A DNA stretch of 64,000 nt, taken from assembly GCA_007693385.1 (NCBI GenBank), contig REDR01000055.1:62001-126000 (forward strand), given 5' to 3'. The notes under the pieces were generated by a model, which was not told the origin of the DNA, did no database searches, and saw only the letters and a program-made list of their open reading frames with translations. Below are positions 29,200-37,967 of this stretch, piece by piece. The translations under genes and the position numbers were made by a program. The stretch's first letter is position 1. Every line of letters begins with the position of its first letter. The stretch comes from Anaerolineaceae bacterium. GTDB taxonomy: Bacteria > Chloroflexota > Anaerolineae > Aggregatilineales > Phototrophicaceae.

Positions 29200-30439
29200 A
29201 TCGTCGCGCCCGAATGACCGCCGTGAACGTCTCGAACAGGCGGTCAGCGATGCGTGACCATAAATACTGCTGGGCAACGACCACCGCGTTATTGCCCAGC
29301 ATATCTCTAATCGTCGGTTTCGCACATAGCGTTATCATGTGTTTGGCTAAAGATCGCGGGTCGCGTACCGGAATATGGAAGCCGGTTTCGCCGTCTCTGA
29401 CCAGAAACGCCAGCCCACCGACCTCCGACGCGATCACCGGCGTGCCCATCGCCATCGCCTCCAGTGCCACCATACCAAAAGATTCATAATCTGAAGGCAC
29501 GATGACCGCAGTCGCGGCGGCGTAATACACCGGCAACTGCTGGTGACTCTTCGCGCCTAAGAACTGGATCGTGTCCGTCAAGCCATAGCGATCAACCGAC
29601 GACTTAAGGTGCGCTAGCTCTTGGTCGGCGCTGTCGTCGGGGTTGCCGCCGATAATGGCGACCTGCAACGAAGGCAACATCGATGGACAACCGCGCTGGA
29701 TCAAGTCGATAGCCTGCACGATAGTGTCCACCGCTTTTAATGGCTCGATGCGCCCGACAAACAAAAAGAGTGATTTCCCCGCGTCGAATCCCAGTGATTG
29801 CCGCGCATCAGCCAGCGATAACGGCGAGAAACGGTCAGGATCGACGCCGGGCGGGATGATGTCGATTTTGCGGCGATCAGCGCGATACAGCCACAATAAC
29901 TGCGCCTGCTCCGCTTGTGTCGCGGCGATCAAGCGATCCGCCCACTGCACGATTTGCGTTTCGGTAGCGATCCGCACATCAGGCAGATTAGCCTCCCCCG
30001 CGCCGATGCGCTTCTTCATCTCGCCCAGCGTGTGGAACATCTGCACGAACGGCACACCCCACACTTCACGCAGTTTATTCGCCACCCACCCACTCAGCCA
30101 GTAATGGCTATAGATGATCGGGTAAGCGATATTATTCTTGGTCGCATACGCGATGACCGATGCCGCGAACTGTGATAGATACGGGTATATCTCATCAGGA
30201 TTGAGTGGCGCAACTGGCCCGGCCTTCACATGAATCACGCGCACACCCGCGCCCAGTGATTCGTCAACGTAGGGCTGATCGCTGTCAATCCTGCGCGTAA
30301 AAATATCGACACTAACCCCCCGCGCCGCGAATTCACGGGCGATTTCGCGGACATAGACGTTCATGCCGCCTGTTTTTTTGCCGCCAAGCGAAGCCAATGG
30401 GCTGGTATGCACACTCAACAGCGCTATGCGATCAAACAT
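29180..30439 (-). CDS. GT4-family glycosyltransferase (MshA/sucrose-synthase-like)
   Basis: A 419-residue GT-B retaining glycosyltransferase. The N-terminal HTSPLASLGGKKTGGMNVYVRE is the nucleotide-sugar loop shared by MshA and sucrose-phosphate-synthase relatives. The C-terminal domain has FLFVGRIEPLKAVDTIVQAI and the acceptor/donor E-x7-E motif in PSDYESFGMVALEAMAMGTPVIA (shown in part). The family uses UDP- or ADP-activated sugars. Mycothiol synthesis is possible only by analogy; no other mycothiol gene is nearby. It is 17 bp downstream of the GNAT/FemAB-like gene and probably co-transcribed. Confidence 0.85.
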   Translation of the reverse strand: MFDRIALLSVHTSPLASLGGKKTGGMNVYVREIAREFAARGVSVDIFTRRIDSDQPYVDESLGAGVRVIHVKAGPVAPLNPDEIYPYLSQFAASVIAYATKNNIAYPIIYSHYWLSGWVANKLREVWGVPFVQMFHTLGEMKKRIGAGEANLPDVRIATETQIVQWADRLIAATQAEQAQLLWLYRADRRKIDIIPPGVDPDRFSPLSLADARQSLGFDAGKSLFLFVGRIEPLKAVDTIVQAIDLIQRGCPSMLPSLQVAIIGGNPDDSADQELAHLKSSVDRYGLTDTIQFLGAKSHQQLPVYYAAATAVIVPSDYESFGMVALEAMAMGTPVIASEVGGLAFLVRDGETGFHIPVRDPRSLAKHMITLCAKPTIRDMLGNNAVVVAQQYLWSRIADRLFETFTAVIRARRSNRRKR

Positions 30440-30456
30440 CTGAAAGTAGCCTTGCC

Positions 30457-31449
30457 TTAAGAATCAGTCGTCAGTCGGTAAATGACAGTATCCTTACCGC
30501 CCATGTGATACTTGTAAACCTCATCACCGCGCAGGAAATCAAACACTTTGTAGCCGTTCTCGATGGCATATTTTATATTATGCGCTAAAAGCACGATGCC
30601 CGGACTCAGATGGCTATAATCATCCAATGCCAGACCGGAGTTATACACCAGAATCCGCCCGTTGTAGTCGAAGTTCAGGTATGCGGCGGCGTCATCTCCA
30701 TCAACCGTCAGGAAATTCAGTTGTAGCCAGCCGTTCGCCATCGCCAGCCGCACAAAGCGCTTGAAGAATGTGACGTGTTGCTCATCTTTCAAAAAGTCGG
30801 CTTTCTCCGGATCACTGGCCGCCATCAACACCATGAAACGCGCTAGTGCGTCCTCTAAATCATGTGTCTCGTCCAGCGTATACCACGTTATGTCTTCTTC
30901 TCCGCCGATGGCGCGGCGCAATTTCCGGCGCACCTCATGCCGTTGCTTCTTATCCAGCAGAGTCAGATAGCCGTCCCATTTGTCAGGCAATTCGATCAAC
31001 GGGCAGACTTCGTGTTCGCTGACCTGCACCGCCGCACCATTTGATCGCAAACAGTCGGCGAAGTCGGTCAGGGTCGGCGAACCTGCCGGAATATTGAGCA
31101 GATCAAGCGCCATCTTCTGCTCGCCGATATACTGCACTATTGCCTGTAGCACAGCGCCCGATTTCGTCGCATCGACGATCAAATCCAGATAGTCGGTCAC
31201 GTCCTCACCGCCGATGATCCGATAAACACCATCGACATCAAACAGCGGTGCGATGCCCATTAACTGGCCGGAATCATCGCGGCAGACCAACACTGTAGGC
31301 GCATCCGCCGGGGCGTAAGCATCCCACCATGTTGACTGCCATTCCCACGTCAGAAAGATGTCGTCGGCGTAACTGCGCCGCAATAGATCGTTCCATTCCG
31401 GTTTTAGTGTTTGAAAGATGTCGATTGTCCGGTGTGCTTCTATGTTCAA
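30457..31449 (-). CDS. GNAT-fold protein of the BioF2/CelD-FemAB type
   Basis: A 330-residue protein. The start FQTLKPEWNDLLRRSYADDIFLTWEWQSTWW matches the acetyltransferase_6 family (BioF2-like, CelD/BcsL), as do KKQRHEVRRKLRRA in the middle and YNSGLALDDYSHLSPGIVLLAHNIKYA near the C-terminus. Such proteins transfer acyl or aminoacyl groups in exopolysaccharide, cell-wall or lipid modification. It precedes a glycosyltransferase on the same strand, so a cell-envelope or extracellular glycan role is likely (inference). Substrate unknown. Cytoplasmic, no signal peptide. Confidence 0.78.
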   Translation of the reverse strand: MNIEAHRTIDIFQTLKPEWNDLLRRSYADDIFLTWEWQSTWWDAYAPADAPTVLVCRDDSGQLMGIAPLFDVDGVYRIIGGEDVTDYLDLIVDATKSGAVLQAIVQYIGEQKMALDLLNIPAGSPTLTDFADCLRSNGAAVQVSEHEVCPLIELPDKWDGYLTLLDKKQRHEVRRKLRRAIGGEEDITWYTLDETHDLEDALARFMVLMAASDPEKADFLKDEQHVTFFKRFVRLAMANGWLQLNFLTVDGDDAAAYLNFDYNGRILVYNSGLALDDYSHLSPGIVLLAHNIKYAIENGYKVFDFLRGDEVYKYHMGGKDTVIYRLTTDS

Positions 31450-31650
31450 GATGTGTATCCGTCCTCGTGTGGCAACATTTCAACGTGCGCATATTTTATC
31501 CACATTAGATCAGCGCAGTATTAGACGCGACGTGCAGATACAAACGCACCAGACTTTCATCAAACTATCATGCGGAGCGTGCCATAAAAGTTTGCCGGTT
31601 GATGTGCTAAGATTGAAGCATATCCGATACAGGAAACCTGAAAGACAGCG

Positions 31651-34131
31651 ATGAAAAAAAAGTTGCGGGGACTCAAGCGACAGGCGATTCAACTCGATTT
31701 TAACCTCTATCGCGTCGAAGTCCCGATGGTGGATACACCGCGTCACCGCCTGAGTGTGATTGATATGTGGCCGGAAGGCAAAGACCGCACCATCGTATTC
31801 GTGCATGGTTATGCCGGTTGTGCGGAAACATGGGAGTACCAGATCAATCATTTTGCACGTTATTATCGCATCATCGCGCCGGATTTACGCGGGCACGGCC
31901 AGAGTGACGCCCCTTTCACGCGCTATACGATGGATGAGCTGGTCAGCGATCTGCAAAGCATCGTCACCGAGCGCGACCTGCCGGAAAAGTTCATACTGGT
32001 CGGTCACTCGTTCGGCGGGGCAATCTGCGTTGAATACGCCAATCGCTACCCGAACCGGCTGGAAAAGCTGGTATTGATCGCCACCGCCGGCGAATATCCC
32101 CTGCCCCGCCGCGCGATATGGGCGTATCGCATCCCGAGCTGGTTTTATCGCCTGTGGTGGGACTATCGCCCCAGCTATAACGCCGAAGTACACGTCATGA
32201 AGCGTATGGCCTACAACAATATGCGGCGCTGGCGTGGCTGGCCGCTTCTGCGTAACCTGACCGTGCCGACGCTGGTCATCACCGGCGAAGCCGACAATTA
32301 CTTCCCGCGCTGGGTATTTGAAGAGGCCGCCGGAATGATCCCCTCTGCCGAGCGCGTCGAGATCGGCTCCGCCAAGCACAAAGTTCAGCTAGAGCGCCAT
32401 GAGGCGGTCAACCGCGCGATACACCGTTCGATTGATCCCGACTTCGAGAAAGCGTCATGGCGCGATGACCTGTCGTCTGATCTAGGGCGCAAGCGACCAT
32501 GGATCACCAGCTACAGCAAAGAAACGCCGACGACCATCCCGATACCACGTCAGCCGGTTGATAAATTTCTGGAGAGCGCGGCGGACTGGGCGCCACGCAA
32601 GACCGCGACGATTTTCTTCGGCCAGAAGATGAGCTACCAACAACTGAATACCGCCGTCAATCGCTTCGCCAATGCGCTCATCAGGCTGGGATTGCAGGCC
32701 GAAGAGCGCGTGATGATCGTTCTACCTAATTCGCCGCAATTCCTCATCGCGTATTATGGCATCATGCGGGCGGGCGGCACGGTGGTATTACCCAATCCAG
32801 ACGCCAGCACCGCGCAGATTTGCCAGCAGATCAAGGAGACGGACGCCCACACGTTCATCACCCTGCGATCTTACGCGAATCTGGCGACGAAGGTCAAAGC
32901 GCTGGCATGTGTGGAGAACGTCATCTTCACCAGCGTACGCCCCATCGTACCGGATAACGAATACAGCGAAATCATCGAACAGCGCGACGACATCTATGAG
33001 CAATCTTACGCGCTCGGGCGCGGCATGAACGAGATGATGCGCACCATGCCGGAAACCGCACCGGAGATCAACGTGCCATATACCCGACGTGCGCTGATTA
33101 TCTACACCAACGGCATCATGGACAGGCCGAAAGGCGTCTGCCTGACACATCTCAATCTGGTGGCGAATACGTTACAGGTACGCCACTGGATACCCGACCT
33201 ACAGTTCGGCAAAGAGACGTTTTTAACCGTGTTACCGCTATCCCACAGCTACGGCATGACCGCCGCCATGAATTTACCGGTAGCTATCGGCGCGACGATG
33301 GTCTTGTTGCCGGGCTTCGAGTTAAAACAGGCACTCAACCATATCAAAAAATACCGGCCAACCATCTTTCCGGGTGTGCCTTCTATCTATACCGCCATCA
33401 ATCACGCGCCGCGCATACGCTCTTATCGCCTATCCTCCATCAAAGCGTGTATCAGTGGCGCGGCACCGTTACCCATCGAAGTACAGGAAGAATTCGAGCG
33501 CCTGACACGCGGGCGATTGGTCGAAGGCTACAGCCTGACCGAGTGTTCACCGATCACGCACGCTAATCCGCTTTACGGCGTCCGCAAAGTGGGATCAATC
33601 GGCGTGCCGATCCCCAATACCGACGCCAAGATCATTGATCCGGCAACCGGCGAAACGCAACCGCCGGGCGTCATCGGCGAATTAGCGATACGCGGGCCAC
33701 AGGTGATGCAAGGTTACTGGCGCGACAACGACGAGACAGCCGACACCGTGCTGATTGATGACTGGCTACATACCGGCGACATCGCCGTGATGGACCCCGA
33801 CGGCTACTTCAAGCTCATCAGCAGGAAGCGCGATACGATCATCTCCGACGGGCATAACGTCTATCCGCGTGATGTCGAAGAAGTGCTGTATGAAAATAGC
33901 AAGGTGCTAGAGGCGGCAGTCGTCAGCACGCACGCGGCAGACGGCACGCATAAAATCAAGGCGTTCGTCGTGCCCAAGCCGAACAGTTCATTGTCGGAGA
34001 TGGAACTGTTTGATCTTTGCCGCCGCCGCTTAGAGCCGTATGCCGTCCCCGACCAGATCACATTGCGCGACGAATTGCCCAAATCATTCATCGGCAAGGT
34101 ACTCAACCGTCTTTTGATAGAGGAGGCGTAA
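31651..34131 (+). CDS. fusion of alpha/beta hydrolase and acyl-CoA synthetase-like AMP-forming ligase
   Basis: An 826-residue two-domain protein. Residues ~25-265 are an alpha/beta hydrolase with oxyanion region VHGYAGCAETWEY, nucleophile S120 in VGHSFGG, acid near D215 (TGEADNYFP) and a possible His in SAKHKVQLERH. Residues ~300-826 are an acyl-adenylate-forming ligase with YSLTECSPITH, the hinge HTGDIAVMDPDGYFKLISR, DGHNVYPRDVEEVL and catalytic Lys in KSFIGKVLNR. The phosphate-binding loop, usually YTSGTTGxPKG, reads YTNGIMDRPKG here, which is unusual. A natural role would be releasing and reactivating an acyl group; the patatin-like gene starts 4 nt downstream. No carrier domain is fused, but a free ACP gene lies at 37.7 kb. 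Confidence 0.85.
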   Translation: MKKKLRGLKRQAIQLDFNLYRVEVPMVDTPRHRLSVIDMWPEGKDRTIVFVHGYAGCAETWEYQINHFARYYRIIAPDLRGHGQSDAPFTRYTMDELVSDLQSIVTERDLPEKFILVGHSFGGAICVEYANRYPNRLEKLVLIATAGEYPLPRRAIWAYRIPSWFYRLWWDYRPSYNAEVHVMKRMAYNNMRRWRGWPLLRNLTVPTLVITGEADNYFPRWVFEEAAGMIPSAERVEIGSAKHKVQLERHEAVNRAIHRSIDPDFEKASWRDDLSSDLGRKRPWITSYSKETPTTIPIPRQPVDKFLESAADWAPRKTATIFFGQKMSYQQLNTAVNRFANALIRLGLQAEERVMIVLPNSPQFLIAYYGIMRAGGTVVLPNPDASTAQICQQIKETDAHTFITLRSYANLATKVKALACVENVIFTSVRPIVPDNEYSEIIEQRDDIYEQSYALGRGMNEMMRTMPETAPEINVPYTRRALIIYTNGIMDRPKGVCLTHLNLVANTLQVRHWIPDLQFGKETFLTVLPLSHSYGMTAAMNLPVAIGATMVLLPGFELKQALNHIKKYRPTIFPGVPSIYTAINHAPRIRSYRLSSIKACISGAAPLPIEVQEEFERLTRGRLVEGYSLTECSPITHANPLYGVRKVGSIGVPIPNTDAKIIDPATGETQPPGVIGELAIRGPQVMQGYWRDNDETADTVLIDDWLHTGDIAVMDPDGYFKLISRKRDTIISDGHNVYPRDVEEVLYENSKVLEAAVVSTHAADGTHKIKAFVVPKPNSSLSEMELFDLCRRRLEPYAVPDQITLRDELPKSFIGKVLNRLLIEEA

Positions 34132-34134
34132 ATC

Positions 34135-35016
34135 ATGCGAGCTAAAATCGGACTGGTACTGGGCGGCGGCGGCAGTCGTGGATTAGCCCACATCGGCGTT
34201 CTGGACGTGTTACACCGCGAAAACATCCCGATTGATTTCATCGTGGGTACCAGCATGGGGGCGATCATCGGCGTCAGCTACGCCAACGGCATGACACCGC
34301 GCGAAATCGCACAGGACATGACCGAAAGCGGCGGCACAAATATCTTCAACATGAACCTATTCAGCGCCAAAGCCCGCCAGCGCGATCTACAACGCAAGCT
34401 AGAGACGACGCTATCCGGCAAGACATTCGACGACCTGAACATCAAAACCGCGCTGATGACCGCCGATATGCTATCCGGAGAGGAAGTCGTCTTACAACAG
34501 GGCGAATTGATACCGGCGATTTTAGCCAGTTGCGCGGTACCGGCGGTCTTTCCGCCCGTCGAGATAGGCGATAGGCAGTTGGCCGACGGCGGCGTTATCG
34601 ACAGCTTAGCCACCGGCACAGCCTTCGCGCTGGGCGCGGAGCGCGTGATCGCGGTAGACGTTTATCCGCCACTCGATAGTGATGATCCGTGGGTTGATCC
34701 GGTCAGTTCGATTGTTGGCGTCAACTTACCGTTTAATATCTTGCCGATTTCCGATTGGACGAAAACACCGAGCATGGCGTCATCTATGTGGCGGGCGGTG
34801 CGCGTCATGACGTGGTATCTGCATGAACAACGCCTGAAGCTACATCCGCCGGACGTATTACTGCGCCCCGACGTGGGCGATTATGGCTCGCTGGACTTCA
34901 CCGATCTTGAAGGGCCGTTAGCCGCCGGACGGTTGGAAGCCCTGCGCCACATCGAGAAGATCAAAGCGCTGACTATGCCGAATCATCCGGCGACACCGGC
35001 ACGCATGACATCATAG
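34135..35016 (+). CDS. patatin-like phospholipase (RssA/YchK type)
   Basis: A 293-residue Ser-Asp dyad lipase. The N-terminal LGGGGSRGLAHIGVL forms the oxyanion loop, the nucleophile is in GTSMG (about residue 44), and the Asp is in LADGGVID. It has no signal peptide, so it acts on cytoplasmic membrane lipids or acyl esters. AGAGGAGG within the end of the preceding fusion gene serves as ribosome-binding site; the 3-nt spacing indicates one operon. The pair suggests lipid hydrolysis followed by acyl activation (inference). Confidence 0.9.
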   Translation: MRAKIGLVLGGGGSRGLAHIGVLDVLHRENIPIDFIVGTSMGAIIGVSYANGMTPREIAQDMTESGGTNIFNMNLFSAKARQRDLQRKLETTLSGKTFDDLNIKTALMTADMLSGEEVVLQQGELIPAILASCAVPAVFPPVEIGDRQLADGGVIDSLATGTAFALGAERVIAVDVYPPLDSDDPWVDPVSSIVGVNLPFNILPISDWTKTPSMASSMWRAVRVMTWYLHEQRLKLHPPDVLLRPDVGDYGSLDFTDLEGPLAAGRLEALRHIEKIKALTMPNHPATPARMTS

Positions 35017-36420
35017 CGCCTCAGTCGCCGGTATCAGATAACCTTCACGATATAGCGTCTCGACTTCCTCAGCGCTGATGCCGTGCGCGTCCGCCGACGC
35101 GATAGTGAAGCCATCCGGGAAGTTATCAAGCAGTGCGTTGAGGTGGCTCAAGTCACGGTAGTTCGCGTAGAAATCATGATAGACGCCGCGCTGACCACGA
35201 TAACACCAGTACGGCAGGCGATAGCGTGTGCGCTCGTCGCGCGGGGGATGCTGATATGTCATCGGCGCGGCCACCGTCGCGTTGAGGATAGCGTCGGCAT
35301 ATTGCCGCAACTGACGCGCTACGCCGTAGTGTGCCCGTAGATAATCCAGCGTGGCGGCGGATGTGCGCTGGCCGGTACGGATGATGTCGGCGGCGATGCG
35401 TGCGGCAGAGGTGATGTCGTCATAATCAACTTTATGAAGCAGATCGTCCGGCAACAATTCGCGGTGCGTCGATATTCTGGCGGCGATGGCCGGTGTGCCA
35501 CATCCTAGCGATTCGTAGACCGAGTTCCCGAACGATTCCGGAAAATACCCTAACGAGAGCGTCACCGCGCCTAAACTATAATATTGCGGCATCAAATGTT
35601 GAGGAATCCAGCCATGAAGCGCCACGTTATCGCGCAGGCCACGATCATCAATGAAAGCGTCAATTTCCGCGTAAAATTCGCGCAATTCCGGCGATAGTTG
35701 CGAGTCCATCCAGCGCGGTATCAACGCGACAACATCGCGGAGGCCGTGTTCATGCACTAGACGATCAACCAGCGCGAGAGTCTGCCGTATGCCTTTTGAC
35801 TCTTCGGGGCGATGCGGATGTAACACGACGGGACGCGACGCATCTAGCGTAATGTAATCAAAAATTTCTGCTGGCGGCGTCGGCTTAAAAACGTCCCAGT
35901 CAATGCCGTTGTGTATCACGGTGATGCGCTCCGCTAATTCGGGGAAGAAGCGCCCCACCGTACTCAGATAATATTCCTGTGAATAGCGCGAAATCAAAAT
36001 CAGTTTACTCGCCGCGAACTGAAAACTGCCGAGCAACGTCTCCGGATAGACATTATCGCGCAATGAGATAACCGTCGGTATATCGCGGTAGACGAACGGG
36101 AACAAGAATTCGCCATCGTGCATGTAAAAACGATCCGCAGTGGTTAGAAAGTCACCGACATCCTGCACCATATTCGCCATATCAAAGGCAGGCACGGCGT
36201 AAGGTTGCGGGAATGGTTGCTTAAAGCGCAGGATCGGATGAACGGTGACGTTTTCATGCCATTTGAAGGTATCACGCGAATCCGTGATGCGGGCGCACAG
36301 GATCGTCACCTGATGTCCGGCTTCGCCCAGATATAGCGCAACAGCCTTCAAATGCTTGGACGCGCCCCCCGTGATGTACGTCGGGAAAAGCGGATTGATA
36401 GAAAACATGACGATATGCAT
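35011..36420 (-). CDS. GT4-family glycosyltransferase
   Basis: A 469-residue GT-B glycosyltransferase, convergent with the patatin gene (6-bp overlap). The N-terminus FSINPLFPTYITGGASKHLKAVAL is the usual glycine-rich nucleotide-sugar loop. The C-terminal domain has VVLHPHRPEESKG and the E-x7-E region LGYFPESFGNSVYESLGCGTP. About 80 additional C-terminal residues (from DERTRYRLPYW) are not part of the core fold. Donor and acceptor are unknown. Confidence 0.83.
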   Translation of the reverse strand: MHIVMFSINPLFPTYITGGASKHLKAVALYLGEAGHQVTILCARITDSRDTFKWHENVTVHPILRFKQPFPQPYAVPAFDMANMVQDVGDFLTTADRFYMHDGEFLFPFVYRDIPTVISLRDNVYPETLLGSFQFAASKLILISRYSQEYYLSTVGRFFPELAERITVIHNGIDWDVFKPTPPAEIFDYITLDASRPVVLHPHRPEESKGIRQTLALVDRLVHEHGLRDVVALIPRWMDSQLSPELREFYAEIDAFIDDRGLRDNVALHGWIPQHLMPQYYSLGAVTLSLGYFPESFGNSVYESLGCGTPAIAARISTHRELLPDDLLHKVDYDDITSAARIAADIIRTGQRTSAATLDYLRAHYGVARQLRQYADAILNATVAAPMTYQHPPRDERTRYRLPYWCYRGQRGVYHDFYANYRDLSHLNALLDNFPDGFTIASADAHGISAEEVETLYREGYLIPATEAL

Positions 36421-36519
36421 GATAATTGTCCCGTTTTAATGTATGATCGATACCATCACGAATGTGAAAGACAAGAATTCGACAGACAATGTAACGTGGA
36501 TGATAAGGATAAGCAACCC

Positions 36520-36909
36520 ATGAGCCAGCCAACCATCGACGGACAGATCACGTTTATCTATGTCAGCGATCTGAGCGCATCGGCGGATTTCTACGAGCGC
36601 CTGATGGGGTTCAAGTTGTGGTTAGATCAGGGCACATGCCGCATCTATCGGGTTATCGCCGATGCGTATATCGGTATCTGCCAGACCAGCGCCGCATCCA
36701 AAGGACGCGCCCGCCAGCAACCGGACAACATTATATTGACCATCGTGACGGCGGATGTCGATGGCTGGTATAACTGGCTACGCGAACAAGGGGCGGCGCT
36801 AGAACATCCGCCGCAGACTAACGACAAATACAACATCTATCACTGCTTCCTGCGCGATCCTGACGGGCATCTGGTCGAGATTCAGCGCTTTTTGCACGAC
36901 ACAGATTAG
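36520..36909 (+). CDS. VOC-superfamily (glyoxalase/dioxygenase fold) protein
   Basis: A 129-residue single-module VOC protein. ITFIYVSDLSASADFYERLMGFKL at the N-terminus and CFLRDPDGHLVEIQRF at the C-terminus are the paired beta-alpha-beta-beta-beta signatures; the final Glu (VEI) is a typical metal ligand. The frame stays open 56 codons upstream, but those overlap the divergent glycosyltransferase start; AAGGA before ATG 36520 and the domain boundary fix this start. Could be a glyoxalase, resistance protein or isomerase; not resolvable. Confidence 0.8.
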   Translation: MSQPTIDGQITFIYVSDLSASADFYERLMGFKLWLDQGTCRIYRVIADAYIGICQTSAASKGRARQQPDNIILTIVTADVDGWYNWLREQGAALEHPPQTNDKYNIYHCFLRDPDGHLVEIQRFLHDTD

Positions 36910-36993
36910 AAATCAATGACTGTGCTGTTGAACGTCATCAGCTTGAAATTATAATGGTCGAGAGTATCGGGCAAGGCTACGGATGGTTATCGT

Positions 36994-37650
36994 ATGATTG
37001 ATTTACCCCTTTTCCCACTGAATCTTGTATTGTTTCCGGGTATGCCGCTTAACTTGCACATCTTTGAAGAGCGCTACAAAATCATGATTGGCGAGTGCAT
37101 CGACGGGCGCAAGCCGTTCGGCGTCGTCCTGATCGCCAACAAACAGCCGGACACATCCCGCCGCGCCGCGCCATGTCTCATCGGCTGTACCGCGCAGATT
37201 ACCGGCGTTCAGCCATTGCAGGAAGGCCGCATGAACATCACCGCCATCGGCAAAGACCGCTTTCAAGTCGAGACTTTCCGGCACGATAAGCCGTATCTGT
37301 CCGGCGACGCCAACCTGTACCCGCTAGCGGCGGACATCTCAGCGCAGACGCGCCACATCAGCGCCAACCTACGCCACCGCCTCAAGCGCTATCTGGATAT
37401 CTTGCAACGCACCCGACAGGGGCAATTCCAGACCGCCAACATCCCGCGAAATCCGGTCACGTTGGCTTATCTATCGGCGGTCTTGTTGCAGGCCGAACAG
37501 GACGAAAAACAGAGCCTACTAGAAGCGGATAGTCTGGATGATCTCATCCGACAACTGAACGACATCTACCGCAACGAAGTCACCCTATTAGATGTGCTGA
37601 TGAACCCGCCGGACGATCTCGACTCGAACGGCACATTCTCTTTGAATTGA
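36994..37650 (+). CDS. LON N-terminal (substrate-binding) domain protein
   Basis: A 218-residue protein matching the stand-alone LON_substr_bdg / PUA-like family: LPLFPLNLVLFPGMPLNLHIFEERYKIMI at the start (family hallmark, here only cited), then FGVVLI and a helical C-terminal half. It lacks the AAA+ ATPase and protease domains of Lon, so it is not a protease. Stand-alone members are conserved in many bacteria without an established function. It lies upstream of ACP and polyprenyl synthase genes on the same strand, with a 59-bp gap. Confidence 0.85.
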   Translation: MIDLPLFPLNLVLFPGMPLNLHIFEERYKIMIGECIDGRKPFGVVLIANKQPDTSRRAAPCLIGCTAQITGVQPLQEGRMNITAIGKDRFQVETFRHDKPYLSGDANLYPLAADISAQTRHISANLRHRLKRYLDILQRTRQGQFQTANIPRNPVTLAYLSAVLLQAEQDEKQSLLEADSLDDLIRQLNDIYRNEVTLLDVLMNPPDDLDSNGTFSLN

Positions 37651-37709
37651 TGGTCTTGAGTTGACGATCAAGTGAGACGGCAAGCCACACCACACACAAG
37701 GAGCGAACC

Positions 37710-37943
37710 ATGCGTGAGCAATTGCGCCGATACATCCGCGAAGAACTGATGAAAGCGCCTGATTACGATTTGCAGGACGACGAGGAACTCATATCCGGCG
37801 GATTGATCGACTCGCTGGAATTGGTCAAGCTACAGTTATTCATCGAAGAAGAATTCGGCTTGCTCATTGACGATACTGATATGACCGTCGATACCGCCAA
37901 TAGCGTTGACGCCATCATCCGCCTGATCGAACAGGCACAATAA
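37710..37943 (+). CDS. acyl carrier protein-like protein
   Basis: A 77-residue, strongly acidic four-helix carrier protein. The phosphopantetheine Ser lies in GGLIDSLELVKLQLFIEEEFG (about S35), where DSLE replaces the DSL(D/E) of ordinary ACP, and helix III ends VDAIIRLI. AAGGAG precedes the ATG. It is not beside the fatty-acid operon (plsX-fabF at 4-6 kb), so it may be a dedicated carrier, for instance for an envelope lipid or a small acylation pathway. It lies 24 bp before a polyprenyl synthase. Confidence 0.9.
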   Translation: MREQLRRYIREELMKAPDYDLQDDEELISGGLIDSLELVKLQLFIEEEFGLLIDDTDMTVDTANSVDAIIRLIEQAQ

Positions 37944-37967
37944 CAGACCAACACGAAAGTTAAACTC

